A stretch of DNA of 64,000 nucleotides from Bradyrhizobium monzae (GCF_021458635.1 NZ_JAIRDQ010000012.1:1-64000); one strand, 5' to 3'; positions 1 through 8,946 are shown, counted from the stretch's first letter. Numbers and translations: made by a program. The notes: generated from the letters alone by a model not told the origin.

Positions 1-138
1 GATCATCGACGGCCATCCCCATAGCAGAATCGAAGACCTCATGCCGTGGCGATTCCGCAAAACGTCAAGCCAGCCTCAATAGGGCCGCGGCTAAGCGCTT
101 ACGTTGGAAGGGGCCGCTACGTTTGATAGGCGGAGCCC

Positions 139-234
139 ATGATGACGACGAAGACCAGACGCAAGATCGACGCGGCACTGAAGGCAAAGATCGCGCTGGA
201 AGCCGTGCGGGAGCAGGCGACGTTATGTGTGTGA
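139..234 (+). pseudogene. IS transposase OrfA, N-terminal fragment
   Basis: A short reading frame from ATG 139 or 142 encodes MTTKTRRKIDAALKAKIALE and a few more residues, the usual beginning of IS3-type OrfA (transposase_8 helix-turn-helix) proteins. Homology stops after about 27 codons near position 222, and a TGA follows at 232-234. No terminal repeats or OrfB are visible, so this is a truncated insertion-sequence scar directly downstream of the aminotransferase gene. Confidence 0.6.
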
Positions 235-241
235 AGCTTAG

Positions 242-1372
242 TTAGGTCGCGTGCAAGGTATCCAATCGCGCCAGGCCCTGTTCGATGAGCGATGCGGGGA
301 GATAGCTAAAACACAGGCGTACATGATCGCCACTTCGTGGGCCATAATTGCGACCATTTATGAGATGAACGGCGTGCTCGCGACGTGCAGCCTCAATGAA
401 AGTTTCAACCTCGATGCCAGCGGCCAACCGCACCCAAAACGAGAAACCACCGCTTGGTACGACATACTCTGGCTCGCAAAATCGGCTGGACTGCAAGAGC
501 GTATGCAGGATATCCCGCTTGGCACGATAGTGCTGGCGCAGGCGCGCAATGTGCGCATCAATGGCGCCCGATTGCAACAACGCTAAAACGATATTACTGA
601 CGATGGGGCTTACGCCGCCATCGCATTTTAGCCGTGCAAGCCGGTTGATGATGTCCGACTCCGCAAGCACCCAGCCTACCCGTAACCCCGGTCCGGCGAC
701 CTTGGAGACGCTATGGATGTTGATCACGTTGCCGCCTGGTGCCAACCAATCAACCGTGCCGTTATAGGGCAGCTCCGCATACACAAGATCCTGTACCAAC
801 GCCACGCCATAGTGGTCCAGCAGCGCTGCGACCCGGGCCATATGGGTGCGCGACATCTGGCGCCCGGTCGGGTTATGAAATGCCGGCGTCGTATAGAAAA
901 GCTTGACGCGGGTATGACTACGCAACGTTGCTTCGAGTTCATTCAGATCGACCCCTTCTGCGCACATACCGAGCTGGAGGATGTTCGCACCCACGATCGA
1001 AAACGTTCGCAGTGCGCCCAAATAGCATGGGTCCTCGGTCAGGACGATATCGCCTGGGTCGATCCAGGCGTCGGCAATCAATTGCAATGCCTGTGAAGCG
1101 CCACCCGTCAGGATAACTTGGTCATCGCGCACACCGTAGCGCCCTGCGAGCTTGGTACGGAGCTCGGGTAAACCTAGCGCATCCGTATACTGCGGCAGAT
1201 CGGCGGATGCGACTCCGGTATCCCGGTTATATGCATCCGGCCAGGCCAGCTCTGTAAACATCACCGGATCGGGCAGGCCGTAACCGAAATTGATGGCGTG
1301 CTTCGCACCTGAGTAAGAGAACGGCGCAAAGCCCTGAGCGAGAGCGCTGCGGTTGGAGGCCCGCGAAGTCAT
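242..1372 (-). CDS. PLP-dependent aminotransferase (class I/II fold)
   Basis: Fold-type I PLP enzyme of about 376 residues, resembling the aminotransferase part of MocR/AAT-I proteins without a DNA-binding domain. Visible landmarks are LTGGASQALQLI (cofactor phosphate region), FHNPTGRQMS (substrate Asn-Pro motif), the Asp of LVQDLVYAELPY, and the Schiff-base lysine in HSVSKVAGPGLRVGW. I prefer ATG 1372; a TTG at 1387 would overlap the stop of the MetRS-like gene. It is the last gene of the leftward N-hydroxylase operon, so it probably makes or consumes an amino acid of that pathway. The substrate cannot be read from sequence. Confidence 0.85.
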   Translation of the reverse strand: MTSRASNRSALAQGFAPFSYSGAKHAINFGYGLPDPVMFTELAWPDAYNRDTGVASADLPQYTDALGLPELRTKLAGRYGVRDDQVILTGGASQALQLIADAWIDPGDIVLTEDPCYLGALRTFSIVGANILQLGMCAEGVDLNELEATLRSHTRVKLFYTTPAFHNPTGRQMSRTHMARVAALLDHYGVALVQDLVYAELPYNGTVDWLAPGGNVINIHSVSKVAGPGLRVGWVLAESDIINRLARLKCDGGVSPIVSNIVLALLQSGAIDAHIARLRQHYRAKRDILHTLLQSSRFCEPEYVVPSGGFSFWVRLAAGIEVETFIEAARREHAVHLINGRNYGPRSGDHVRLCFSYLPASLIEQGLARLDTLHAT

Positions 1373-1383
1373 GGTTTCGTCTC

Positions 1384-2292
1384 TCAAACAGATTGCCTCA
1401 CCTGTTCTGTGCGAAAACGCGTGTTGTACGCTGCAATGAAGTTCGCAGATACCGCCGCACTGAAATACGGGAAGTCCACTCTTGCGCCCGGCAGCGCAGC
1501 TGCAGCAGCGGGTGTCTTGAGAGACGGCTGCCAGGATGCGCCGAAGAAATGCTGACCGTAGCGTATCGCCAGCTCAGGTACCACGGGATAAAGCAGACTC
1601 AGGAACAATGAGATCTTCGCGGCATTCCACTTACCATTGGCCTCGCGCGCAAAGTCGGCCGCCTCAAGGTACATGTCGATGATATCAAGCGCATCCCAGA
1701 AACGCAGTGACTCGATCGCATCGGCATAACGCTGAACCAGACTGCGGAGAGTGGGGCAGAGGTGCTTGTTGTCCACTGTGTGTGCGTTGTTGGCTGAGTG
1801 ACGTAACGCATCCTCCCAGATCCGAAGGCGTGACGCTGCCATGATCAGGCTGTCAACATCGAAGTCGTTCTTATTGCTATCGAATGGCTTGGCCACGCGC
1901 GCCAGCGCGTAGCGGAGTACACTGGCGTCCACCTCTCGCGTCACTTCATCGGCCCAAAGGGCATGGTCACGACTGGTCGAGAACTTTTCGCCCTCGAGCT
2001 TGTAGAAGTCCTGGACGGAATGATTTTTGGGAATTGGGTAGCCGCGCGCGAGCAGGGTGCCTGTCACACCTACCGTGTAGTAAAAACGGTTATCTTGGCC
2101 CATGAAAAACAAAAGCTGGGTGTTCGGATCGTGCAATGCAGAGTGGGCGTCCAGATTGTCACGGTCGCATAGCTCGCGAATCCCAGTGTCGAAACTCCAC
2201 AGGCCTTCAAACCATGTGAGTAGGGTTTGGCCAATCAAATGTTCAGGCTGTGTTAGCTTGATGCCATGACTGAAGTGGCGCGACATCGGCAA
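1384..2292 (-). CDS. MetRS-like hydrazine-type enzyme, C-terminal half (after in-frame TAG)
   Basis: C-terminal half of a methionyl-tRNA-synthetase-like protein. The KMSKS-loop equivalent EKFSTSRDHALW lies near residue 105, followed by the helical region (VTREVDASVLRYALARV) of class I synthetases. The listed start is a TTG at 2292, but the same frame is open back to a TAG at 2347-2349 and continues into the upstream half. Uninterrupted, the gene would run 2967 to 1384 (about 527 residues). The 18 codons between TAG and TTG encode plausible family sequence (RDKARTWLAGAVHGL), so this is one gene with one premature stop rather than two genes. Activity needs TAG readthrough, re-initiation or a two-piece enzyme. 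Confidence 0.75.
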   Translation of the reverse strand: MPMSRHFSHGIKLTQPEHLIGQTLLTWFEGLWSFDTGIRELCDRDNLDAHSALHDPNTQLLFFMGQDNRFYYTVGVTGTLLARGYPIPKNHSVQDFYKLEGEKFSTSRDHALWADEVTREVDASVLRYALARVAKPFDSNKNDFDVDSLIMAASRLRIWEDALRHSANNAHTVDNKHLCPTLRSLVQRYADAIESLRFWDALDIIDMYLEAADFAREANGKWNAAKISLFLSLLYPVVPELAIRYGQHFFGASWQPSLKTPAAAAALPGARVDFPYFSAAVSANFIAAYNTRFRTEQVRQSV

Positions 2293-2346
2293 GCCATGTA
2301 CGGCGCCGGCTAACCAAGTCCGCGCCTTGTCGCGGATAACCCCGGG

Positions 2347-2967
2347 CTAGGTGCTTTGTCCGATGGCTTTGTCCAGCACCTGAGCCAGCCGGGGCATATC
2401 AAACACGGCCTGCTTGATCGGCCTTAGCCCAAGTGTGCTGCCGCACGTGGTGTGCCGCGCGTCGCGTAGGGTGTCGTGCTGGACAGCTAGGCCACAGTTT
2501 TCGCACAGATTGCTGTCGGTCGTTGCATCGCATGCCGGACAGGTGCCAACTGCCAGCGAGTCGGCCACGAATTCGTCGCAGTGTTCGCAATAGAGCTGGA
2601 CACCGTCGCGCACGTCGACATAGCCGGCCTCCTGCAACTCGCGGAAAATCGCCAGCGCATTCTCTTTGTGGATCTCGCTAGATGTACGCACAAACGCATC
2701 AGGCGTGATTTGCACCGCGCGCAAGCACTGCAAGATCTCGTGAATGTGCTTCTGTGCGACGTCGCTAACTGGTTGGCCGAGTTTTCGTGCTTTCACCAGC
2801 GTGTACGTGCCGTGCTCATCCGCACCCGTAATATAGTACGCGCGATGGCCGGCCATACGCTGAAAGCGCGTGAACATGTCGGCGAGTAAGTATACGCCGC
2901 CGACGTGCCCGAGATGTAGCTTGCCGTTGGGGCAAGGGGGAGCGGGACAGACAAAATAGGTCCGCAT
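2347..2967 (-). CDS. MetRS-like hydrazine-type enzyme, N-terminal half (ends at in-frame TAG)
   Basis: N-terminal catalytic half of a MetRS-like protein: the HIGH-equivalent HLGH in CPNGKLHLGHVGG (residues 10-23), the TGADEHG block, and a zinc knuckle CEHC...CPAC...CENC near residues 128-160. It lacks the KMSKS half, which lies in frame beyond the TAG at 2347-2349. ATG 2967 sits one base after the cupin stop, so translation is coupled. Established context: in s56-p1 biosynthesis a lysine N-hydroxylase and a cupin-MetRS didomain protein join N6-hydroxylysine to glycine, forming an N-N bond. Here cupin and MetRS-like parts are separate adjacent genes. It is not a housekeeping MetRS, since it lacks the anticodon-binding length and sits in a biosynthetic operon. 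Confidence 0.8.
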   Translation of the reverse strand: MRTYFVCPAPPCPNGKLHLGHVGGVYLLADMFTRFQRMAGHRAYYITGADEHGTYTLVKARKLGQPVSDVAQKHIHEILQCLRAVQITPDAFVRTSSEIHKENALAIFRELQEAGYVDVRDGVQLYCEHCDEFVADSLAVGTCPACDATTDSNLCENCGLAVQHDTLRDARHTTCGSTLGLRPIKQAVFDMPRLAQVLDKAIGQST

Positions 2968-2968
2968 G

Positions 2969-3328
2969 TCAATCCCACCAAATAGATAGAAATTTGAGAG
3001 GGCTGTCCTGACTGACGTTACGGATAGTGTGCTGCTGGTATGGTTGCATGTAGCACAACGTCGTCTCGCTCACCGGCCTCATCTGGCCGTCAGCTTCGAA
3101 CTCTCCATGCCCGGAAATCACCACCCACAGTTCGTGCTCGTGGTGATCGTGCAGATCGACCGCACCGCCGGGTGCGACCTCGACCACTGAGGCGCCGAAC
3201 CCGGGGCTGAGACCATCCGGAAGATGCTCCAACAGACGGCAGACCAGCACGCCATATTCTGTTCGCATCAATGAATGATCGATCTGCTTGGTGTGCACGA
3301 CAGTCCTTCCTTCCAAATCGGCGCTCAC
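2969..3328 (-). CDS. Cupin protein, probable partner of the MetRS-like enzyme
   Basis: Single-domain cupin of 119 residues. Metal-ligand motif 1 is seen in VDLHDHHEHELWVVISGHGE, and motif 2 lies around residues 92-100 (MQPYQQHTIRN). It starts at GTG 3328, overlapping the PhyH stop by four bases (GTGA), and its own stop is one base from the MetRS-like ATG. In known hydrazine-forming systems this cupin is fused to the MetRS-like domain and carries out the rearrangement that creates the N-N bond. Here the fusion point has become a stop/start junction, which implies that two polypeptides form one complex. Confidence 0.8.
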   Translation of the reverse strand: MSADLEGRTVVHTKQIDHSLMRTEYGVLVCRLLEHLPDGLSPGFGASVVEVAPGGAVDLHDHHEHELWVVISGHGEFEADGQMRPVSETTLCYMQPYQQHTIRNVSQDSPLKFLSIWWD

Positions 3329-4104
3329 TCGCGATAGAATATGCCGTTAGGTGCGTTCAGGTTTTCCACATCCGATAGCTTGCCTTCGGGTGGGTTGTAG
3401 ACGCGCTTCATGCGCATATACTCGGCACGCGTTGGTCCTCCAGTCGATGCGCGCTGGAAAACCAGGTAGAGCGCGCGGCGGGAGCGATCGCTCTTATTTG
3501 GCAGTGAATAGTGGGGGGCGTAGTCGTCGAAAATAAACACATCCCCGGCTTTCCATGACACCGGTTCCCATGTGAAGGTCTCGGCGACCTCTGGATTGAT
3601 CACGCCACCGGCATCCATTGGAAACACTCCCTCCTTGTGGCGACCTGGCGTGAAGAAAAGACCGCCGTTGTCAGGCTCCGAATCGTCGATGGCAATGGCT
3701 GCCACTGCATGCACCATGCGTTCCGGTATCTTGTGTGGGATATGATAAATGTCCTGGTGCGGGCGGTAGCCGCCGCTATCAGGATACTTGAAGATCAGCA
3801 GCTCCTTTAGCATCCGCGTGTCCTCATCGAGTAGCGTCTCGACAGTCCTGCGAATGCGGCCGTCGGCTAACAGCGCCTCGCGCAGAGCGTCATGGTAATC
3901 CAGGAAGTTCTCCACCTTTGAGATAATCTTGCGATTGCCGGACGTCTTCTCGAACCACATCATCCATTTGTCGGCGCTTACATCCCAGCGCGCGACGTCG
4001 TCCACGAAATTGGAAATCCCGTCGCGAGCGGCTGGATCGAAGAAGCCTTCGAGCCGGAGATATCCGTCCTGTTGCCATTTCACTTTTTGCGACTCGGTCA
4101 GCAT
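3325..4104 (-). CDS. PhyH-family Fe(II)/2-oxoglutarate dioxygenase
   Basis: Phytanoyl-CoA dioxygenase-like oxygenase of about 259 residues. The iron facial triad is readable as the HxD of YRPHQDIYH and a distal His in DDYAPHYSLPNKS; the R of the following SRRALYLVFQ probably binds 2-oxoglutarate. ATG 4104 has a good GGAAAGGAG Shine-Dalgarno; the longer frame to TTG 4122 is less likely. It lies between the MFS exporter (about 20 bases away) and the cupin (GTGA overlap), so it probably hydroxylates or desaturates the pathway's amino-acid or hydrazine intermediate. The substrate is unknown. Confidence 0.85.
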   Translation of the reverse strand: MLTESQKVKWQQDGYLRLEGFFDPAARDGISNFVDDVARWDVSADKWMMWFEKTSGNRKIISKVENFLDYHDALREALLADGRIRRTVETLLDEDTRMLKELLIFKYPDSGGYRPHQDIYHIPHKIPERMVHAVAAIAIDDSEPDNGGLFFTPGRHKEGVFPMDAGGVINPEVAETFTWEPVSWKAGDVFIFDDYAPHYSLPNKSDRSRRALYLVFQRASTGGPTRAEYMRMKRVYNPPEGKLSDVENLNAPNGIFYRE

Positions 4105-4125
4105 AGGCGAGCTCCTTTCCAAAAA

Positions 4126-5379
4126 TTACAGGTAACCAGTTGTAGCCTTCACTCGAAGCGCAGCTACCAGCAGCGCATTCAAGGCCGTCGCGCCCAGTAG
4201 CGTCAGCAACATCGCGTCGAGACCAAATCCGCGGATCAACTGCCCGCCGACCAACGGAAAGCCGAACAATCCGAGGAAATATGCCAGCGTGAAGATTTGT
4301 GAGGTGACGGGCACGGACACCCCGTGGTCGATAGCAAGATTGACGGCCATTGCGTTGAGGGTGGAGTAGGTGAGTCCATAGCCTGTCGCGAAAATTGCTG
4401 TAGCCACGATGTAGAGTGGGGTGCTGCCGGTATTGACAATGAATAGGACCAGTGACGCACCAGTAGCTGCGAAGAGCGTGAGCGCAAGTCGGTGTACGGG
4501 CAGGCGGCCCATCACGTGGGCGAGAGAGAAGCGCAGCGCCACGCTGGACGCGGTAAAGATCAAAAAGAACGAATCGGAATTCAGGTGACGGGATGCGGCA
4601 TAGGCGCTCTGATACGTCGACAGTCCCGAGAAAGTGCAGGCGGCAATCGCAATCATAACAATGGGGGCAGCTGTGGATTTTCGAACGAGCGCTACGGTCG
4701 CAGTTACCGTGATTCCGATATGCGGCATCGGCACTGCGGACAGGCCCAACATGGCACGTCGTGCAATTTCTACGCAGATGGTCGCGATGACGCATGCTAT
4801 CGCGAACAGTACATAGACCATGGCCAAAGAGCCGGTGACGTTTGCCAAGAAGTGACCGAGTGGAGTGGCTAAACCGAGCCCGGCCATTTGTGAGCCGGAC
4901 AAAATGGTTAAGTATTGGATACGTGCGGCGGGCCGTAGATGGCGAATGATCTGCAACGGCGACAAGATGAAGGCCACCGACCATCCCGCGCCCATCAGCA
5001 TGCTGCCAGCATAAGCTGCTCGCTCATCGAGGACTGCGCCGGCAATGAGCAGCATGGCTAGCGCCATGGTGATCGAGGCGGCGGCCACTGTGGGCATAAT
5101 GCCGATGCGCTGCGCGACCCAGCCTGCCGAGCAGCAGCACACGATCGTCACAACCATGGCGCTGGAGATCAGAAAGCCTGCGGTTTCACTGCTCTTACCG
5201 AGCGTCTGCATGTAGTCCGGCAACAGGAAGCTCGTGCCGTAAGCTGCTGCAATAACAATCGACGCGACCAGAAATGGTGCAAAAGCTCGGTGATGTAGCC
5301 TGACAGATAGCTCGTTCGCAGCTATAGCGGGAGCATCAACACGACGGCCGTGTCGGGGGGAGAACGACGCTTGGCTCAT
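4126..5379 (-). CDS. MFS transporter, probable product exporter
   Basis: Major facilitator protein of 417 residues with about twelve hydrophobic segments. The cytoplasmic loop 2-3 region reads GWVAQRIGIMPT, and the second half repeats the pattern (HVMGRLPVHRLALT). Its ATG overlaps the stop of the upstream N-hydroxylase gene (ATGA at 5376-5379), so it is translationally coupled to it. Position in a small biosynthetic operon suggests export of the product or self-protection, but uptake cannot be excluded from sequence. Confidence 0.85.
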   Translation of the reverse strand: MSQASFSPRHGRRVDAPAIAANELSVRLHHRAFAPFLVASIVIAAAYGTSFLLPDYMQTLGKSSETAGFLISSAMVVTIVCCCSAGWVAQRIGIMPTVAAASITMALAMLLIAGAVLDERAAYAGSMLMGAGWSVAFILSPLQIIRHLRPAARIQYLTILSGSQMAGLGLATPLGHFLANVTGSLAMVYVLFAIACVIATICVEIARRAMLGLSAVPMPHIGITVTATVALVRKSTAAPIVMIAIAACTFSGLSTYQSAYAASRHLNSDSFFLIFTASSVALRFSLAHVMGRLPVHRLALTLFAATGASLVLFIVNTGSTPLYIVATAIFATGYGLTYSTLNAMAVNLAIDHGVSVPVTSQIFTLAYFLGLFGFPLVGGQLIRGFGLDAMLLTLLGATALNALLVAALRVKATTGYL

Positions 5380-6698
5380 GTGATTGCGGCCATGTGGTGC
5401 GTGGACGGCATCGCATCCCGACCGCCTGGTTCGGGCATGTCTGAAGTGTCATAACCGTCCAGGATCTGCCGATCTGACGTATCCAGATAGAACGGTTGTC
5501 CGAGCAGGCTATTGATGATGAGGCTGCTGCGGTATGCGACCAGTGATAAATTGACGCTCTGCAGCCCATGCTGCAGGCGGCTTTGGTTCTGCAAATATAC
5601 CGGCCCTGGCATGTGCTGATCGAACCGGACCGCGTAGTCCGGGCCGACGACAGGCTGGCTATCCTCCATGCGCGCGCCGCGAAGGAGCGTTTGCAAGAAG
5701 GGCGGGGTATGCGGCTGGAAGCCTGTGGCGAGCACGATGCGATCAACCAAGATGCTGTGATTTTGCTGCGCTGCGATCCCATTCAGATCGACTTGCCAAC
5801 GTTTGTTGTGGGACGTGATGTCCGTTAGGACCACGCTGGACAACAAACGAAAACTGTCATCCAGCGTGCCCGCCACGCCGCGTTCGTACAACATGTCATA
5901 GAGGCGATTGCACAACTCGACGGAAATGCCGTCGCTTGTCAGCTTCTCGTGCTCCACGATGGCACGACGTTGCTGGAGCGGGAGAGCGTGAAAACGCCGG
6001 CTGTACCCCGGCATGTAAGCCTCGTTCACGAAACTGTTGTCGTCCATTGCAAACAGGTTTGTCCGCGACGTGACCCACGTAATCCGGGCCGCTACGGGAC
6101 GACTCAGCATGTGCTCAACAATCTCAGCGCCGCTCTGACCACCTCCCACCACGAGCACGTGCTCGCCGACGTAAGGTGGATCCCGCTCGAGATAGTCGGC
6201 CGCATGATAGACGGCGTTGCCGATCAAGGGCCTAGCGCACGCGGGAATTTTCGGCTCTACGCCAACTCCTATCACCACAGCGCGCGCGAGGTATGTGGTT
6301 GAGCTCGTGTTGACGCGGTAGCCATCCCTGAAGGGCGCAATGTCGACCACCTCTTCGCCAAAGCGGAGCGTCTTGAGCCGGCGTGCGACCCACTGGTAAT
6401 AGTCGGTAAATTCCCGCCGCGAGGTTGAGGCGTCGCGTCTGTTGACGAAGCTGTAGAGCCGCCCCTGTAGTGCTAGGTAGTTCAGGAAAGAATAGGGGCT
6501 GGTAGGGTCTACCAGGGTCACGCAATCCTTAAGTGGCGACACTTGTAGCCGGCTGTTCGGCAGCGCCAGTCCCGGATGCCAACAAAATCCCTCGCGTTTC
6601 TCTAAAAAGAGCGCGCGTAGCGGGGTAGGTTCAATCAGTGCCGCCAGGCTGAGGTTGAACGGGCCGATCCCGATGCCAATGACATCAAGCAAATCCAC
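5376..6698 (-). CDS. Lysine/ornithine N-monooxygenase (IucD/SidA/PvdA family)
   Basis: Flavin-dependent N-hydroxylase of 440 residues. The FAD dinucleotide motif is IGIGIGPFNLSLAAL at the N-terminus, the NADPH motif VVGGGQSGAEIVEHML is near residue 180, and the family ATGF motif (LATGFQPHTP) is near residue 325. It should hydroxylate the side-chain amine of lysine or ornithine using NADPH and O2. First gene of the operon; start GTG 6698 is preceded by AAAAGAGG. No siderophore synthetase is nearby. The adjacent cupin and MetRS-like genes argue that the N-hydroxy amino acid feeds N-N bond formation. A MerR-type promoter lies 69 bp upstream. Confidence 0.9.
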   Translation of the reverse strand: MDLLDVIGIGIGPFNLSLAALIEPTPLRALFLEKREGFCWHPGLALPNSRLQVSPLKDCVTLVDPTSPYSFLNYLALQGRLYSFVNRRDASTSRREFTDYYQWVARRLKTLRFGEEVVDIAPFRDGYRVNTSSTTYLARAVVIGVGVEPKIPACARPLIGNAVYHAADYLERDPPYVGEHVLVVGGGQSGAEIVEHMLSRPVAARITWVTSRTNLFAMDDNSFVNEAYMPGYSRRFHALPLQQRRAIVEHEKLTSDGISVELCNRLYDMLYERGVAGTLDDSFRLLSSVVLTDITSHNKRWQVDLNGIAAQQNHSILVDRIVLATGFQPHTPPFLQTLLRGARMEDSQPVVGPDYAVRFDQHMPGPVYLQNQSRLQHGLQSVNLSLVAYRSSLIINSLLGQPFYLDTSDRQILDGYDTSDMPEPGGRDAMPSTHHMAAIT

Positions 6699-6766
6699 AG
6701 AGGCCTCTTTTCACGCTCGTGTAAAACCTATCCGCAGGGCGACGGAAATCGCCTACTCGAATTGGC

Positions 6767-6797
6767 AGCCTACAACCTGACGTCACGTGCGATACAA
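6767..6797 (-). promoter_or_regulatory. MerR-type promoter motif, site A (N-hydroxylase operon)
   Basis: Read leftward: -35 TTGTAT (6797-6792), a 19-bp spacer with the dyad CGCACG-TGA-CGTCAG, and -10 TAGGCT (6772-6767). It lies 69 bp upstream of the GTG of the N-hydroxylase gene and matches the nolA promoter in 19-bp spacing, dyad and -10. The rest of 6699-7153 holds only short out-of-frame ORFs and a small direct repeat (CAGCTGGAT near 6818 and 6831). Confidence 0.6.
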
Positions 6798-7153
6798 GCG
6801 CCTTCAGATGATCCAGCTGGATACCGACTTCAGCTGGATCGGTGCCGTGAAAGGCTAACTGAATTCGAACGCGCAGGAGAGTTTACGATGCATGGCGCGG
6901 TGCTGTGGCTGCTGATCCCCTTGCTCCGAAGAAGTGCGATTCGAGACTCGCCTGACTGCGCGGTTGCGTGCCGCACTCCGCCAGCAGATGCACAGACAAC
7001 GACCAGCTTTCTTGACCCGTTCGCGGCAAAGGCGTTTCGGCAATTTCATCGGGCGCGGCGCCTTTGCGAGTTGTCTCTCGTGCTCGCAACCTATCCATAT
7101 CGGCGCGGCAACGGAGGCCGAAGATAGATAGGCTTAACCCAACGTCTGATCAC

Positions 7154-8734
7154 CTAGGGGCGTGATCCCGCTTGAATTGCTTTCAGGATAAAATGCTCGA
7201 TCTTACCCAACGTCGTTCGAGGCAAATCGTTCGTGAAGATAATCTCGTGAGGCACTTTGAAGCGGGCGAGTTGCGCTTGCACATGCGCCGTCAGCGCTTG
7301 TTGTTCAATCTGAGCCCCCGAACGCCGAATCACATAGGCGACCGGCACCTCGCCCCAACTCGGATCCGACCGTCCGACGACCGCGCATTCCGCAACATCT
7401 GGGTGCTCCAGGAGGACACGCTCCACTTCCGCCGGATAAATGTTCTCTCCGCCGGAAATGATCAGATTTGGTTTTCGGTCAAGGATCCAAAAATATCCGT
7501 CCGCATCGCAACGTCCGATGTCGCCCGTGCGATACCAACCGTTGCGCAGCGCCTCGCGGGTTGCTTGTCCATTGCCCCAGTATTCGCAGAACACATTGGG
7601 GCCTCGCACCGCGATCTCGCCTGAGGTCCCTGCCGGCAATCGGTCGCCAGCATCGTTGATGATTGCCGCGTCGCAGCATAGGCCGGGGAGGCCAGTTGAT
7701 CCCTCACGGGCAAGATCGCCACCGAGCTTTGTGTAGATCGCGATGGGACTGGTCTCCGTAGACCCATAAACCTGCAGCGCCGAGATCCCGCGCGCTGCGA
7801 TACCTGCGATAACCTGCTGCGGGACCATGGTTGAACCCGTGGAGATCGCCTTCAGCGAGGATAGGTTGGTCGTCGGCCATCGGGGATGATCGATCAGCGC
7901 TTGAATCATGGTCGGTACTAGCACCGTTAGCGTAGGTCGATCCCGGTCAAATGCAGAAAGTGATGCGTCCGGCGTAAACCGTGGGAGCATCGTTATTGTT
8001 GCGCCGTGATGCAGTGCTGGTGTGGTCTGAATGTTGAGGCCGCCGACGTGGAACAGCGGCAACACGGTCAAGACGTGATCAGCTGAGGTGAGGCCGTGCA
8101 TGTGCTGGCTCATCACCCCGTTCCACAGTAAGGCCTCCTGGCGCAGGACGGCACCTTTCGGCCGGCCCGTCGTGCCTGATGTGTAGACAATCAGAAGCGG
8201 GCAGGACAGGTCAGCATGGGCATTGCGACCATCGCCCCGACCTCCTTCAAGCAACTCATCCCAGCCGCTTCCGCAACGCGGCGCGAAATCAAGACCAACG
8301 ATGGCGGTCGACGGCAGCCTCTCCGCTAAAACTGATAGAAGCGGCTCAAAAGCGTGCTCGAGCACCAGCACTTTGGCGCCAGCGTCAGACAAGATGAAGA
8401 GCTGCTCGGTTACAGCCAACCGCCAGTTCAGCGGCACGAGTATTGCCCCAAGTCGCGCGCAGGCATACAGCAGCACCAAATAGTCAGGCCGATTGAGGCT
8501 CAGGATCGCAACGCGATCACCTTTTTCGACGCCGAGCTGACTTTTGAGGGCCCGCGCCACCAGCTCGATGCGCCTGTTGAAAACGTCGTAGCTCCAGATC
8601 GTGCCCTCGAAACGGATCGCCGGCTTGTCCGGAGCGAACGCCGCGTTGCGCTCAATCAGTGTAAGAAGATCCATCATGTCGTTCGCGGTTTCACTTGAGC
8701 TAGCTGCCGCCGACGCTTTCGAAGATAGAGCCAC
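7154..8734 (-). CDS. Acyl-CoA synthetase (AMP-forming)
   Basis: ANL-superfamily acyl-CoA ligase of up to 526 residues. The P-loop is LLIVYTSGTTGRPKGAVL (residues near 175), the A5 motif is YGSTETSP, the hinge is GWYRTGDIGRCDADGYFWI, and the SGGENIYPAEVE block and C-terminal lysine segment (RTTLGKIEHFILK) are complete, so the enzyme appears intact. The start is uncertain: GTG 8734 or ATG 8677 (MMDLLTLIERN). It activates a carboxylic acid, possibly for the carboxylase encoded 390 bp upstream. A separate MerR-type promoter lies in the gap, so it is not simply the distal gene of the carboxylase operon. Confidence 0.88.
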   Translation of the reverse strand: MALSSKASAAASSSETANDMMDLLTLIERNAAFAPDKPAIRFEGTIWSYDVFNRRIELVARALKSQLGVEKGDRVAILSLNRPDYLVLLYACARLGAILVPLNWRLAVTEQLFILSDAGAKVLVLEHAFEPLLSVLAERLPSTAIVGLDFAPRCGSGWDELLEGGRGDGRNAHADLSCPLLIVYTSGTTGRPKGAVLRQEALLWNGVMSQHMHGLTSADHVLTVLPLFHVGGLNIQTTPALHHGATITMLPRFTPDASLSAFDRDRPTLTVLVPTMIQALIDHPRWPTTNLSSLKAISTGSTMVPQQVIAGIAARGISALQVYGSTETSPIAIYTKLGGDLAREGSTGLPGLCCDAAIINDAGDRLPAGTSGEIAVRGPNVFCEYWGNGQATREALRNGWYRTGDIGRCDADGYFWILDRKPNLIISGGENIYPAEVERVLLEHPDVAECAVVGRSDPSWGEVPVAYVIRRSGAQIEQQALTAHVQAQLARFKVPHEIIFTNDLPRTTLGKIEHFILKAIQAGSRP

Positions 8735-8946
8735 TCAATCGTCGTGACGGAGATGGCAATCGCAATCAAATTGGGTGGATTGAAATTCTCGTCGTCTCAG
8801 GTCGACCGAAGATCTCTTAGTCGTTTGATCTTGTGGCGACGTCACGTAGACCGCGGCTTCTGCACTGGCGGCGAGACGAAATGACGGGACTGCAGTGTTT
8901 AGCCGGTGCGGCTTGCATGGTGCAGTATCGTCATGCTCTCTTTTTG

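Noticed and set aside
2995..3030. CTGACTGACGTTACGG resembles the MerR-type dyad.
   Set aside because: It is inside the cupin gene, with neither a -35 nor a -10 at the correct distance.
3890..4984. A 364-codon leftward ORF overlapping the MFS and PhyH genes in another frame.
   Set aside because: It overlaps two well-supported genes; its composition (Arg/His-rich, no hydrophobic segments) is that of a shifted frame.
5935..5962. GTCAGCTTCTCG resembles the start of a tts box (type III secretion activator TtsI).
   Set aside because: It lies inside the N-hydroxylase coding sequence, the second half of the consensus does not match, and no effector gene follows.
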